Origin: Thermoproteota archaeon
Lineage (GTDB): Archaea > Thermoproteota > Nitrososphaeria > Nitrososphaerales > Nitrosopumilaceae
Length of the DNA stretch: 64,000 nt
Direction: 5' to 3'
Assembly (NCBI GenBank): GCA_003352285.1
Contig: QQVN01000003.1
Coordinates: forward strand, 62,001-126,000
Part shown: positions 9,189 to 17,236 of the stretch, one piece after another
Numbering within the stretch: position 1 is the stretch's first letter
How the letters are laid out: every line of letters starts with the position of its first letter
The notes under the pieces: model-generated
What the model was told of the DNA's origin: nothing
What the model saw: only the letters and a program-made list of their open reading frames with translations
Database searches by the model: none
Translations under genes and position numbers: made by a program

Positions 9189-9821
9189 ATGGGACAATGG
9201 CTCTCTTGGGTAAAATCAAATGAAAAAGAGATCCTCAACATTCTTGATAATCTTGCAAAAAAATCAGTTGAGGTATCAAATGAACTTGTGGAGTTATTTG
9301 CCGATATGGAACATCTTGATGAACACCATACCAAAATTAAACAAATTGAACGCGATGCAGATGGATATACACGCGCGGTCTTTGCTGAACTAAACAAGAC
9401 CTTTATCACTCCACTGGACAGAGAAGACATCCAAAGAATTGCATCAAAGACGGATGATGTTATTGATTTTGTAGAGGGAATATCCGGTAGAGTTGTTAGC
9501 TACAAAATTACAAAAGCTCCTCCTTTTATGCTAGAGATTGCAAAAGAACTTGCAAAAGCTACTGTTGAAGTAGAATATATGATATCTAAATTAGGAAACC
9601 TAAAGAAAAATAAAGATTTGATTAATCACTGTAGAAACGCAAGTGACATTGAACATACCATTGATGATCTTTATAGAGATGCCGTAGGTAAATTATTTGA
9701 AACAAATGATGCAATTACAATAATTAAACTCAAGGATATCTATGAAGCAATAGAGACTGCATCTGATAGATGCGTTGATGTTGCTGATGTTGTAGAAGAC
9801 ATTGTTCTAAAATACGCCTAG
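9189..9821 (+). CDS. DUF47 (PhoU-like) accessory protein of the phosphate permease
   Basis: A 210-residue all-helical protein of the DUF47/PhoU-like family, which accompanies PiT-type phosphate permeases and is thought to tune their activity. Typical motifs are EIERDAD-like (KQIERDADGYTR), PLDREDIQRIASKTDDVIDF and SDRCVDVADVVEDI near the C-terminus. The start ATG lies after an AT-rich 90-bp promoter gap. The phosphate permease begins 7 bp after its stop, which supports a two-gene phosphate-uptake operon. Confidence 0.9.
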   Translation: MGQWLSWVKSNEKEILNILDNLAKKSVEVSNELVELFADMEHLDEHHTKIKQIERDADGYTRAVFAELNKTFITPLDREDIQRIASKTDDVIDFVEGISGRVVSYKITKAPPFMLEIAKELAKATVEVEYMISKLGNLKKNKDLINHCRNASDIEHTIDDLYRDAVGKLFETNDAITIIKLKDIYEAIETASDRCVDVADVVEDIVLKYA

Positions 9822-9828
9822 TGATATT

Positions 9829-10821
9829 ATGTTAGAGATAGCGATTGGTGCAATTATAGTCGCTTTAATCTTTGATTTTGTTAATGGCTTTAATGATTCT
9901 GCAAATTCAGTTGCAACCGTAATTGGTACTCGTGTCATGACGCCTCTGCAAGCAGTAACCTTATCTGCTGCTGCAAATTTTGCAGGGCCCTTCTTGTTTG
10001 GTGTGGCAGTGGCAACTACCATTGCCAAAGGCATTCTTGCTCCTGAAGACGTTACTATTTACATGGTTATTGGTGGATTGGCAGGAGCAATTACTTGGAG
10101 TACCGTATGTACTGTCTTTGGACTCCCAATATCTAACAGTCATTCACTAGTTGGAGGAATAATGGGTGCTGGAATAGCTGGTCTTGGTTTTGAAAAACTA
10201 CTCTTTGATGGGTTGACAAAAGTCTTTACTGGAATAGTAGTTGCTCCAATTGGGGGAATAATTTTTGGATTGCTCTTGACAGGTTTGATTATTACTATTT
10301 TTGCAAAGAAAAAACCTGCACCAGTCAACAGGACATTTGGTAGGCTGCAGATTATCTCATCAGCCTGGTTCGCATTAACTCACGGCGCAAATGATGGCCA
10401 GAAAACAATGGGAATTATTGTTCTTATACTATTTTCAACTGGCTTTATGACTGAGATTGAAATGCCAATATGGGTAATAGTTGCAGCAGCTGCAGCTATG
10501 GGACTTGGAACCTTCTTTGGCGGATATAAGGTAATCAAGACTTTGGGTCAAAAAGTTACACGACTACGTCCATATCAAGGATTTTGTGCTGAAACTGGCG
10601 GTGGTCTAATGCTTGCAATCTTTGCATTCTTTGGAATACCTGCAAGTACTACACATGCAATTACTGGAACCATCATGGGTTCTGGGGCTGCCAAAAGAAA
10701 GTTTGCAGTAAGATGGAAGGTTGGAAAACAGATTGTCTTTGCGTGGCTAATTACAATACCTGGGGCTGCAGGACTTGCAATTGGATTTACTTATGTGATA
10801 CATCAGTTTGTAACCATTTGA
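9829..10821 (+). CDS. pit: PiT-family inorganic phosphate permease
   Basis: Integral membrane protein importing phosphate with a cation. It has about ten hydrophobic segments and the two duplicated PiT signatures: FVNGFNDSANSVATVIGTR near the N-terminus and ALTHGANDGQKTMGII in the second half, plus GIPASTTHAITG. The 330-residue length is normal for archaeal PiT. It is paired with the DUF47 protein upstream. The strong family motifs make the call secure; the coupling ion (H+ or Na+) cannot be read from sequence. Confidence 0.93.
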   Translation: MLEIAIGAIIVALIFDFVNGFNDSANSVATVIGTRVMTPLQAVTLSAAANFAGPFLFGVAVATTIAKGILAPEDVTIYMVIGGLAGAITWSTVCTVFGLPISNSHSLVGGIMGAGIAGLGFEKLLFDGLTKVFTGIVVAPIGGIIFGLLLTGLIITIFAKKKPAPVNRTFGRLQIISSAWFALTHGANDGQKTMGIIVLILFSTGFMTEIEMPIWVIVAAAAAMGLGTFFGGYKVIKTLGQKVTRLRPYQGFCAETGGGLMLAIFAFFGIPASTTHAITGTIMGSGAAKRKFAVRWKVGKQIVFAWLITIPGAAGLAIGFTYVIHQFVTI

Positions 10822-10866
10822 TAATACTTTGATTTTTATGACCGTCTAATTTTTTTTGATATTCTG

Positions 10867-11964
10867 ATGGGCATTTTAGAATTAATCCAAGCAAATATTT
10901 TAACACCAATTGTTCTGTTTTTTCTCTTTGGAATAATTGCAGCAAGAATAAAATCAGATCTTAGAATTCCTGATGCAATATCACAGTTTCTGCCGATATA
11001 CCTTCTAGCTGCAATAGGATTACACGGTGGTATAGAGATGCGCAATACTGGCTTTGAAGTAATGTTTGTTCCAATGCTTGTTGCAATTGCATTATCACTA
11101 CTCATCACCTTGTATGGTTATCAAATACTCAGACATTTGGGTAAATTCAACATATTTGATTCATATGCTCTTGCATCAACATACGGTGCGGTTGGCGCTG
11201 TGACCTTCTCAGTTGGTTTGTCGTTTTTGAAAAATCAAGGTGTCGAATCTGAAGGATACCTTGCAGCAATTCTTGCAGTGCTTGAACCAGTTGCATTCAT
11301 CCTTGCAATATTTCTTACAAACATGGCAGTATCAAAACAACTCCGCGAAAAAAAGAAGTCAATTACACAAAATGATTCAAGTCAAGAAGATGAGATTGGA
11401 ATCATGGATGATGAATCTGGAAAGACTAAACTTACCAAAGTTCTACACGAATCAATCACTGGCAAGGCAATTGTAATTTTGCTTGGAAGTATCGTGATAG
11501 GATATGTAATTGGAGAAGAAGGATTTAGCTCCATTAAGATAGTCTTTGATGATCTCTTTACTGGCGCAATTGTGATATTTTTAATCGAAATGGGAATTAT
11601 TGCAGGTCAAAGACTAGATGATATCAAAAAAGTAGGAGTATTTCTAGTCGCATTTTCAATAATTATTCCTACAATTAATGGCTTAATTGGAGTTTTTGTG
11701 GCTACATTTTTGGGATTAAGTATTGGCGGAGCTGTAATGTATGGTCTACTATTAGCAAGTGCGTCATTTATTGCCGCACCTGCCGTACTGCGTCACGCAA
11801 TACCGCAAGCAAAACCGAGCCTTTACATTACTTCCGCCCTTGGAATTACTTTTCCTTACAACATTATCGTGCTTCTTCCAATCATGTTTGTTGTATCGTC
11901 TATACTACACAACGCTGATGGATCGATAGACTTATTGAATTATTTGAGAAATGATCTAATATGA
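10867..11964 (+). CDS. sbtA: SbtA-like sodium-dependent bicarbonate transporter
   Basis: Membrane protein of the SbtA (DUF897) family, known in cyanobacteria as a high-affinity Na+/HCO3- symporter. It shows about ten transmembrane segments in two halves separated by a hydrophilic cytosolic loop (residues about 160-195, with acidic and lysine-rich parts), and SbtA-like segments FLPIYLLAAIGLHGG and TYGAVGAVTFSVGLSF. The length of 365 residues matches the family. The stop overlaps the PII-like gene start by four bases, reproducing the sbtA-sbtB pairing. In an autotroph with biotin-dependent carboxylases, bicarbonate import would feed carbon fixation directly (inference). Confidence 0.85.
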   Translation: MGILELIQANILTPIVLFFLFGIIAARIKSDLRIPDAISQFLPIYLLAAIGLHGGIEMRNTGFEVMFVPMLVAIALSLLITLYGYQILRHLGKFNIFDSYALASTYGAVGAVTFSVGLSFLKNQGVESEGYLAAILAVLEPVAFILAIFLTNMAVSKQLREKKKSITQNDSSQEDEIGIMDDESGKTKLTKVLHESITGKAIVILLGSIVIGYVIGEEGFSSIKIVFDDLFTGAIVIFLIEMGIIAGQRLDDIKKVGVFLVAFSIIIPTINGLIGVFVATFLGLSIGGAVMYGLLLASASFIAAPAVLRHAIPQAKPSLYITSALGITFPYNIIVLLPIMFVVSSILHNADGSIDLLNYLRNDLI

Positions 11965-12266
11965 AATTATACTCAACCAAATTACTTACAATTACCTGTG
12001 AGATTCTTGCACAAAAAAATGTAATAGAGATCCTACAAAAACACAAAGTCTCAGGATACACAACATACGAGGTAGAAGGGGATGGTTCTAAAGGAATACG
12101 TGGACAGGGATTACAGAATGAAAAAAATGTCAAAGTTGAAGTTGTATTATCTGAGAGTAAACTGCAAGATATAGTTGAAGAAATTACCAGAACTTTATTT
12201 TCAAACTTTGCAATTATTCTTTATACAAGTGATGTTGGTGTTGTTAGAACTGAAAAATTTGTCTAA
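11961..12266 (+). CDS. sbtB: SbtB-like PII signalling protein
   Basis: A 101-residue PII-superfamily protein. The T-loop/base region reads VSGYTTYEVEGDGSKGIRG, very close to the SbtB type that binds adenine nucleotides and gates SbtA. It overlaps sbtA by ATGA, so the two are coupled. The C-terminus ends in VVRTEKFV and lacks the C-terminal CGPxGC redox loop found in many cyanobacterial SbtB proteins, so redox control is probably absent. It presumably switches bicarbonate uptake according to adenylate state (inference from the family). Confidence 0.85.
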   Translation: MKLYSTKLLTITCEILAQKNVIEILQKHKVSGYTTYEVEGDGSKGIRGQGLQNEKNVKVEVVLSESKLQDIVEEITRTLFSNFAIILYTSDVGVVRTEKFV

Positions 12267-12660
12267 GAAAATTTTATTCGTATGTGTTGAAAATTCCGGA
12301 AGAAGTCAGATGGCAGAAGCATTTTTTAAAAAATATTCTACCGGTAAATTTCTGGCAATCAGTGCAGGAACCCACCCTGCAGATAAGGTAAATCCTATTG
12401 TCGTTCAGGTAATGAATGAGGTTGGAATTAATCTTTCAGGGAAAACTCCTACGAGAATCTCTGATTCCCTAATCAATGAATCAATTCAAACTGTCAACAT
12501 GGGATGTATGGATAAAAGATCGTGTCCTGCATTGTTTGTTGATGATACTCTTGATTGGGGTATTGATGATCCTAAAGGAAAAACAATTGATGATGTTAGA
12601 AAGATTCGTGATGAGATAGAAAATAAAGTCAAAGAACTTGTTGAAAGACTAGAAAAATAA
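12259..12660 (+). CDS. arsC: Thioredoxin-type arsenate reductase (LMW phosphatase fold)
   Basis: Reduces arsenate to arsenite. From TTG at 12259 the protein is 133 residues, matching the pI258-type ArsC. The P-loop is CVENSGRSQ (C-x5-R) at the N-terminus, and two further cysteines sit in the GCMDKRSCP segment, giving the three-cysteine relay of thioredoxin-coupled enzymes. The conserved DDPKGK follows. The frame is open upstream to 12175, but those residues lie inside sbtB and do not resemble the family, so I chose the shorter start, which overlaps sbtB by 8 bp. An aquaporin follows after 2 bp. Confidence 0.88.
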   Translation: MSKKILFVCVENSGRSQMAEAFFKKYSTGKFLAISAGTHPADKVNPIVVQVMNEVGINLSGKTPTRISDSLINESIQTVNMGCMDKRSCPALFVDDTLDWGIDDPKGKTIDDVRKIRDEIENKVKELVERLEK

Positions 12661-12662
12661 CC

Positions 12663-13343
12663 ATGGCATACTCTAATCTTCATATCTTTACAGTTGAACT
12701 AATTGGAACATTCATTCTGGTAGTCTTTGCCACAGGTTCTATCGTGCTTGATGTTCATTATAATTTAGGTCTGGGGACTCCATTTGCTGCTGTCGCACCA
12801 TTCATTGCATTAATCATTGGAGTGTATTCCTTTGGAAAAATCTCTCTTGCCCACTTTAATCCTGCGGTGACCCTTGGATACTATATCACCAAACACATTA
12901 CAAAACGTCAGGCCTTGAATTATTTTACTGCAGAACTAATTGGTGCCTTTCTTGGTTCGCTACTAGTTCTTAGTGTGATTGGCTCTGATGCAGACCTTGG
13001 AGCAAATGCTCCTAACTATGACTTTTCAATATTTCTAATCTTTGGCGTTGAGGTTTTCGCTTCCGCGTTACTCATGGCAGTGATCTTTACCGTGGTATAC
13101 ACAAAAGGACTCAAAGGTTTTAGTGGAATTGCAATAGGTGGAATTGTAGGTCTTGACATCTTGTTCTTCTCCTTCATTTCTGGCGCTTCTATGAATCCTG
13201 CACGCGCATTAGCTCCTGCGGTACTATCTGGAGTGATAGAAAACCTGTGGTTATATCTAACAGCTACCTTTGTTGGAACATCAATTGTAGGTTTGTTGTT
13301 TAAAGAGAAATTTAAGAGACAAAGAGAGTCAAGGAATCAGTAA
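12663..13343 (+). CDS. MIP-family channel (aquaporin / possible arsenite channel)
   Basis: A six-helix membrane channel of the major intrinsic protein family. Both half-helix NPA motifs are present: HFNPAVT near residue 63 and SMNPARA near residue 180. At 226 residues it is aquaporin-sized. The start lies 2 bp after arsC, so they are almost certainly one transcript. In some bacteria an aquaglyceroporin (AqpS) paired with ArsC lets arsenite leave the cell; the same pairing here suggests that role, but water, glycerol or ammonia passage cannot be excluded. Confidence 0.85.
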   Translation: MAYSNLHIFTVELIGTFILVVFATGSIVLDVHYNLGLGTPFAAVAPFIALIIGVYSFGKISLAHFNPAVTLGYYITKHITKRQALNYFTAELIGAFLGSLLVLSVIGSDADLGANAPNYDFSIFLIFGVEVFASALLMAVIFTVVYTKGLKGFSGIAIGGIVGLDILFFSFISGASMNPARALAPAVLSGVIENLWLYLTATFVGTSIVGLLFKEKFKRQRESRNQ

Positions 13344-13380
13344 AAATATTACCAATAGCAAATACCTTGAAACAATAATC

Positions 13381-14658
13381 ATGTCAAAATCCCAAAAAAT
13401 GTTTTCAAATGCAAAAAAAGTCATTCCTTCCGGAGTGAATAGCCCAGTTCGTTACTTTACACCTTATCCGTTCTTTGTGACAAAGTCAGATAAGAGCAGC
13501 ATTTGGGATGTTGATGGAAAAAAATACATTGATTTTTGCAATGGCTATGGTGCACTACTGTTAGGACATAGGCGAAAAGAGATAATCGCAGCAGTCTCGG
13601 CTCAACTCAAAAGAGGAACACTATTTTGTACTCCTTCTGATTTGGAAGTTGAATTATCAAAACTCATTGTAAAAAATTATCCCTCGATTAACAAAGTTCG
13701 TCTTGTAAACACTGGTTCTGAAGCCACAATGACTGCAATTCGACTTGCACGTGGTTTTACAAAAAAGAAGAAGATAATAAAATTTGAAGGATGTTATCAT
13801 GGTGCTCATGATTCTGTTTTAGTCAAAGCAGGTTCTGGCTCTGCACATAATGGAATATCAGTTTCAGAAGGAGGTCTAGACGAAGTATCAAGAAATACTT
13901 TGGTAGTACAGTACAATAATTCTCAACAGCTAGAGGATGTTATTAGAAAAAACAAGGATGTTGCAGGAGTTATTGTAGAACCGATTCTTGCAAACATGGG
14001 ATTAGTTCTTCCTGAGAAAAACTTTCTAAAAGAGATCAGAAAAATTACTTCACAAAATGATGTCCCCCTAATCTTTGATGAAATAGTCACAGGTTTTCGT
14101 ATATCTTCAGGTGGAGCACAAAAATACTTTGGAATCAAACCTGATGTCACTACCCTTGGAAAGGCACTTGGGAATGGATTTACAATTGCTGCAGTTGGCG
14201 GAAAAAAAGAAATAATGAATCAACTTACTCCTGGAGGAAAAGTATACCAAGCAAGCACTTTTGCAGGAAATCCTGTATCCGTAGCTGCTGGTATTAGCTC
14301 AATTAAGACCATGAACAAACTTGGCAACAAGATGTATTCAAAACTTGAACGATACTGTGCTGCACTTACTAGAGCCATCGATGATATTGCAACTGATATG
14401 AAAATTCCACATCAGATTAATTTTTCAGCATCAATGTTTCAAATATTTTTTACAGACAAACCTGTAGTTGATTATCGTAGTTCAAAAAATGCTGATGCAA
14501 AAAAATTCAATAAACTTTTTCAGCATCTTCTAAAGAAAGGAATCTTTATCGCTCCATCTCAATTTGAAGTAGTGTTTTTATCTGAAGCTCACACAAATTC
14601 TGATCTTAACAAGGCAGTTGACGCATATTCAACTGGTTTACAAGCGGTGAAGCATTGA
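13381..14658 (+). CDS. hemL: Glutamate-1-semialdehyde 2,1-aminomutase
   Basis: PLP enzyme that turns glutamate-1-semialdehyde into 5-aminolevulinate in the C5 pathway. Family landmarks are VIPSGVNSPVR near the N-terminus, NTGSEATMTAIRLAR, FEGCYHGAHD, IFDEIVTGFR and the PLP lysine in TTLGKALGNG. The 425-residue length is standard. It heads a tightly packed set hemL-hemC-cobA-hemD with overlapping stops and starts. HemA and HemB, the steps before and after, are in other blocks of this window on the opposite strand. Confidence 0.95.
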   Translation: MSKSQKMFSNAKKVIPSGVNSPVRYFTPYPFFVTKSDKSSIWDVDGKKYIDFCNGYGALLLGHRRKEIIAAVSAQLKRGTLFCTPSDLEVELSKLIVKNYPSINKVRLVNTGSEATMTAIRLARGFTKKKKIIKFEGCYHGAHDSVLVKAGSGSAHNGISVSEGGLDEVSRNTLVVQYNNSQQLEDVIRKNKDVAGVIVEPILANMGLVLPEKNFLKEIRKITSQNDVPLIFDEIVTGFRISSGGAQKYFGIKPDVTTLGKALGNGFTIAAVGGKKEIMNQLTPGGKVYQASTFAGNPVSVAAGISSIKTMNKLGNKMYSKLERYCAALTRAIDDIATDMKIPHQINFSASMFQIFFTDKPVVDYRSSKNADAKKFNKLFQHLLKKGIFIAPSQFEVVFLSEAHTNSDLNKAVDAYSTGLQAVKH

Positions 14659-15590
14659 AATATCTCATAGGTACGCGCGGTAGCCAACTTTCAATCGCAC
14701 AAACAAAATGGATTATCTCAGAACTCCAAAAGCAAAACCCAGAGGACTCATTTGAGATTATTACCATTACAACCAAAGGAGATACTGATGCACGCCCATT
14801 ATTTACAATTGATCAAAAGGGAATCTTTGAAAAAGAAGTTGACAGAGCAGTTTCTGAAAAACGAGTTCATTTTGCAGTACATAGTCTTAAGGACGTACCA
14901 ACTGAGATCTCTGCAGACCTAACTATAGCATGTATTCCAAAACGTGAAAAGGTAAATGACATTTTGATTTCAAAAAACGGTGATACTTTGGAATCTCTTC
15001 CTACTGGTGCGTTGATTGGTACTAGCAGTTTACGTAGGGCAGTACAGATATCTCGAAAGCGTCCAGACATTAAGGTAAAACCAATTCGTGGAAACATTGA
15101 GACTCGAGTTAGAAAAGTTACTGAAGGTGAGTTTGATGGCGTGATTTTAGCTATAGCTGGAATCACTCGTCTAGGACTAGACACAAAGTATTCAATGTTA
15201 ACTACCGATGATCTTTCTCCTTCTCCTGGACAGGGGGCATTAGCTATTGTTTGCAGAAAAGATGATTCTCAGACAATTTCAATGCTAAAAAAAATTGAAG
15301 ATAACACATCTAGATGGGAGATAGAGGCAGAACGTGCATTATCAAAATATGTCGATTCTGGTTGCCGCTTTCCTATTGGGGCATATGCAAAATCATACGG
15401 TGAGTCAATGACACTCAAAGTTAGCGCCTTCTCAGTCGATGGACAAAAATCAATCGTGGTGCAAAAATCTGGCCCTCGAGATGAGCCAGAATCACTAGGA
15501 AGAACTGTTGGCAAAGAATTACAAGAGAAAGGAATTGCAGACCTTGCATTAAATTGGAGAGAGAAGGTTGAGGAGTGGAATAAACAATGA
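14655..15590 (+). CDS. hemC: Hydroxymethylbilane synthase (porphobilinogen deaminase)
   Basis: Joins four porphobilinogens into hydroxymethylbilane. The protein opens with the typical IGTRGSQLSIAQT, contains VHSLKDVPTE and LSPSPGQGALA, and has the cysteine that carries the dipyrromethane cofactor in SGCRFPIGAYA. Its 311 residues match the family. The start is a TTG overlapping the hemL stop (TTGA). Next gene cobA overlaps its stop by four bases. Confidence 0.95.
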   Translation: MKYLIGTRGSQLSIAQTKWIISELQKQNPEDSFEIITITTKGDTDARPLFTIDQKGIFEKEVDRAVSEKRVHFAVHSLKDVPTEISADLTIACIPKREKVNDILISKNGDTLESLPTGALIGTSSLRRAVQISRKRPDIKVKPIRGNIETRVRKVTEGEFDGVILAIAGITRLGLDTKYSMLTTDDLSPSPGQGALAIVCRKDDSQTISMLKKIEDNTSRWEIEAERALSKYVDSGCRFPIGAYAKSYGESMTLKVSAFSVDGQKSIVVQKSGPRDEPESLGRTVGKELQEKGIADLALNWREKVEEWNKQ

Positions 15591-16330
15591 GTGGTAAGGT
15601 ATACTTGGTTGGTGCTGGTCCGGGAGATTCTAAATTAATTACGTTACGTGCAGTAGAATTACTACAAAAGGCAGATGTTGTTCTGTATGATAGATTAGTT
15701 AGTAAGAAAATTCTTGCAATGATTCCAAAAAAGACAGAAAAGATTTACGTTGGACGTGCAGTAGGGGATGATACAAAACATCAAGACAGTACTAATGAAT
15801 TAATGGTAAAATTTGCTAAAAAGAAAAAAAATATTGTTAGACTCAAAGGCGGTGATCCAATAATATTTGGACGGGGTGGAGAAGAGGCAGAATACCTCAA
15901 AGAAAACAAAATAAAATATGAGATAATTCCAGGAATCACTTCTGGAATTGGCTCTGCAACATACTCTGGCATACCATTAACTCACAGAAAATATGCCTCC
16001 TCAGTAGCCTTTGTTACCGGACATGAGGATCCTGAGAAAAAGGTTGAAGTTGTAAAGTGGAAGAACTTGGCAAAATCAGTTGATACTATAGTAATTATGA
16101 TGGGATTAGGACGAATAGGAATCATCTGTAAGCAATTGGCTCAAGGCGGAATGAAAAAAGATACACCCGTTGCTGTAATTCAAAATGGCACCACATCAAA
16201 ACATAGGATGATTACAGGAAATATAACAAACATTGAAAAAATGGTTAAGGAGAAAAACTTCAAAGCTCCTTCCATAATTATTATAGGTAAAGTCGTTGAT
16301 TTATCTAAGATTATTGGGTGGAAGAAATGA
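15587..16330 (+). CDS. cobA: Uroporphyrinogen-III C-methyltransferase (SUMT)
   Basis: Uses two S-adenosylmethionines to make precorrin-2 from uroporphyrinogen III, committing the flux to siroheme, cobalamin and siroheme-derived heme. Motifs are VGAGPGDSKLITL at the N-terminus, LKGGDPIIFGRGGEE, the VIPGITSG-like IPGITSGIGS, and PVAVIQNGTT. It is 247 residues, the usual single-domain size. The ATGA overlap with hemD downstream and the overlap with hemC upstream show co-translation. Confidence 0.94.
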   Translation: MSGKVYLVGAGPGDSKLITLRAVELLQKADVVLYDRLVSKKILAMIPKKTEKIYVGRAVGDDTKHQDSTNELMVKFAKKKKNIVRLKGGDPIIFGRGGEEAEYLKENKIKYEIIPGITSGIGSATYSGIPLTHRKYASSVAFVTGHEDPEKKVEVVKWKNLAKSVDTIVIMMGLGRIGIICKQLAQGGMKKDTPVAVIQNGTTSKHRMITGNITNIEKMVKEKNFKAPSIIIIGKVVDLSKIIGWKK

Positions 16331-17127
16331 TTGAAGGAAAGACTATAGCAATTACTCGTTCAAAGGAAGATTCTAGTGAATTTATCTCATTGATGCAAGA
16401 GAACAAAGCAACACCAATCACACTTCCAACAATTCAGTTAGTTAGTAAGGGTGAGAAAATTGTTGATGAGTTTTTGAATGCCATAAAAGAATATGATCCT
16501 GATTACTCTGTGTTTATGAGCTCAAAAGCAGTGACACTACTCTTTGACACTGCAAAGAAGATATCAAAGCTTGAAAAACTACAACTGGCAGTTGCAAATA
16601 CTATAGTAATAGCTGTTGGACCAAAGACTAAGCAGGTATTGGAATCAGAAGGAATCAAAGTAAATCACACGCCAAAACGATTCTCTTCTGTTGGTGTTGG
16701 TGAAGTCTTTACTAGACTCAACGCAGTTGGGAAAAAAGTAATTGTTCCACGAAGTGGTGCATCTACTCCATTTCTCAAGGATCTTTTAGAGAAGATTGGT
16801 CTTGACGTAAAAGAGCTTTATCTTTATGATGTATGTGCATTTCAAGACACTACTCAATGGAATGAATTTAGAGAACTTTTTTCAAAAAATAATGTAGATG
16901 GAATTGTTTTTACAAGTGCATCTTCTGTTAGGGCATTCTTTGAGATAATGACAAATGATGTCCCAAAAGAGAAATTACTAAAAAGTTTAGAAAAAACCCA
17001 TGTTGTTGCAATTGGCCCATTTACCGCCGATGAGCTAAAAAAATTCAATGTACAAAACATCATCGCTGAAGTACATACTATTCCTGGCGCATTTGATACG
17101 ATAAAAAATATTTTTTCAGTTGCGTAA
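16327..17127 (+). CDS. hemD: Uroporphyrinogen-III synthase
   Basis: Closes and inverts hydroxymethylbilane to uroporphyrinogen III. HemD is poorly conserved, but this one has the usual two-lobed layout, with an N-terminal KTIAITRSKEDSSEF, central IVPRSG and the C-terminal GIVFTSASSVRAFFE and VAIGPFTADEL segments. I prefer ATG at 16327, which makes the standard ATGA overlap with cobA, over GTG at 16318. Its place directly after hemC and cobA supports the call. Confidence 0.9.
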   Translation: MIEGKTIAITRSKEDSSEFISLMQENKATPITLPTIQLVSKGEKIVDEFLNAIKEYDPDYSVFMSSKAVTLLFDTAKKISKLEKLQLAVANTIVIAVGPKTKQVLESEGIKVNHTPKRFSSVGVGEVFTRLNAVGKKVIVPRSGASTPFLKDLLEKIGLDVKELYLYDVCAFQDTTQWNEFRELFSKNNVDGIVFTSASSVRAFFEIMTNDVPKEKLLKSLEKTHVVAIGPFTADELKKFNVQNIIAEVHTIPGAFDTIKNIFSVA

Positions 17128-17155
17128 AATTTCTATAATTTTTTCTCTATTGATT

Positions 17156-17217
17156 TTAGCAAAAATATTAGCTAAAGCTATTTAGCTCTGCCTATTTTTC
17201 CTCATGTATTTATAATA
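17156..17217 (+). promoter_or_regulatory. sufB promoter with TTAGC repeats and TATA box
   Basis: The 109-bp gap before sufB holds three TTAGC elements (17156, 17168, 17182); the middle one is the palindrome TTAGCTAA. A TATA box (ATTTATAATA, 17208-17217) lies 20-29 bases before the sufB ATG, as expected for a leaderless archaeal mRNA. The palindrome also occurs at the sufC promoter, suggesting a shared regulator (inference). Confidence 0.5.
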
Positions 17218-17236
17218 TAACGGGGTTATCACGAGT

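Noticed and set aside
12175-12258. 28-residue N-terminal extension of ArsC
   Set aside because: It lies entirely in the sbtB coding region in another frame and ArsC proteins begin just before the CxENSxR loop.
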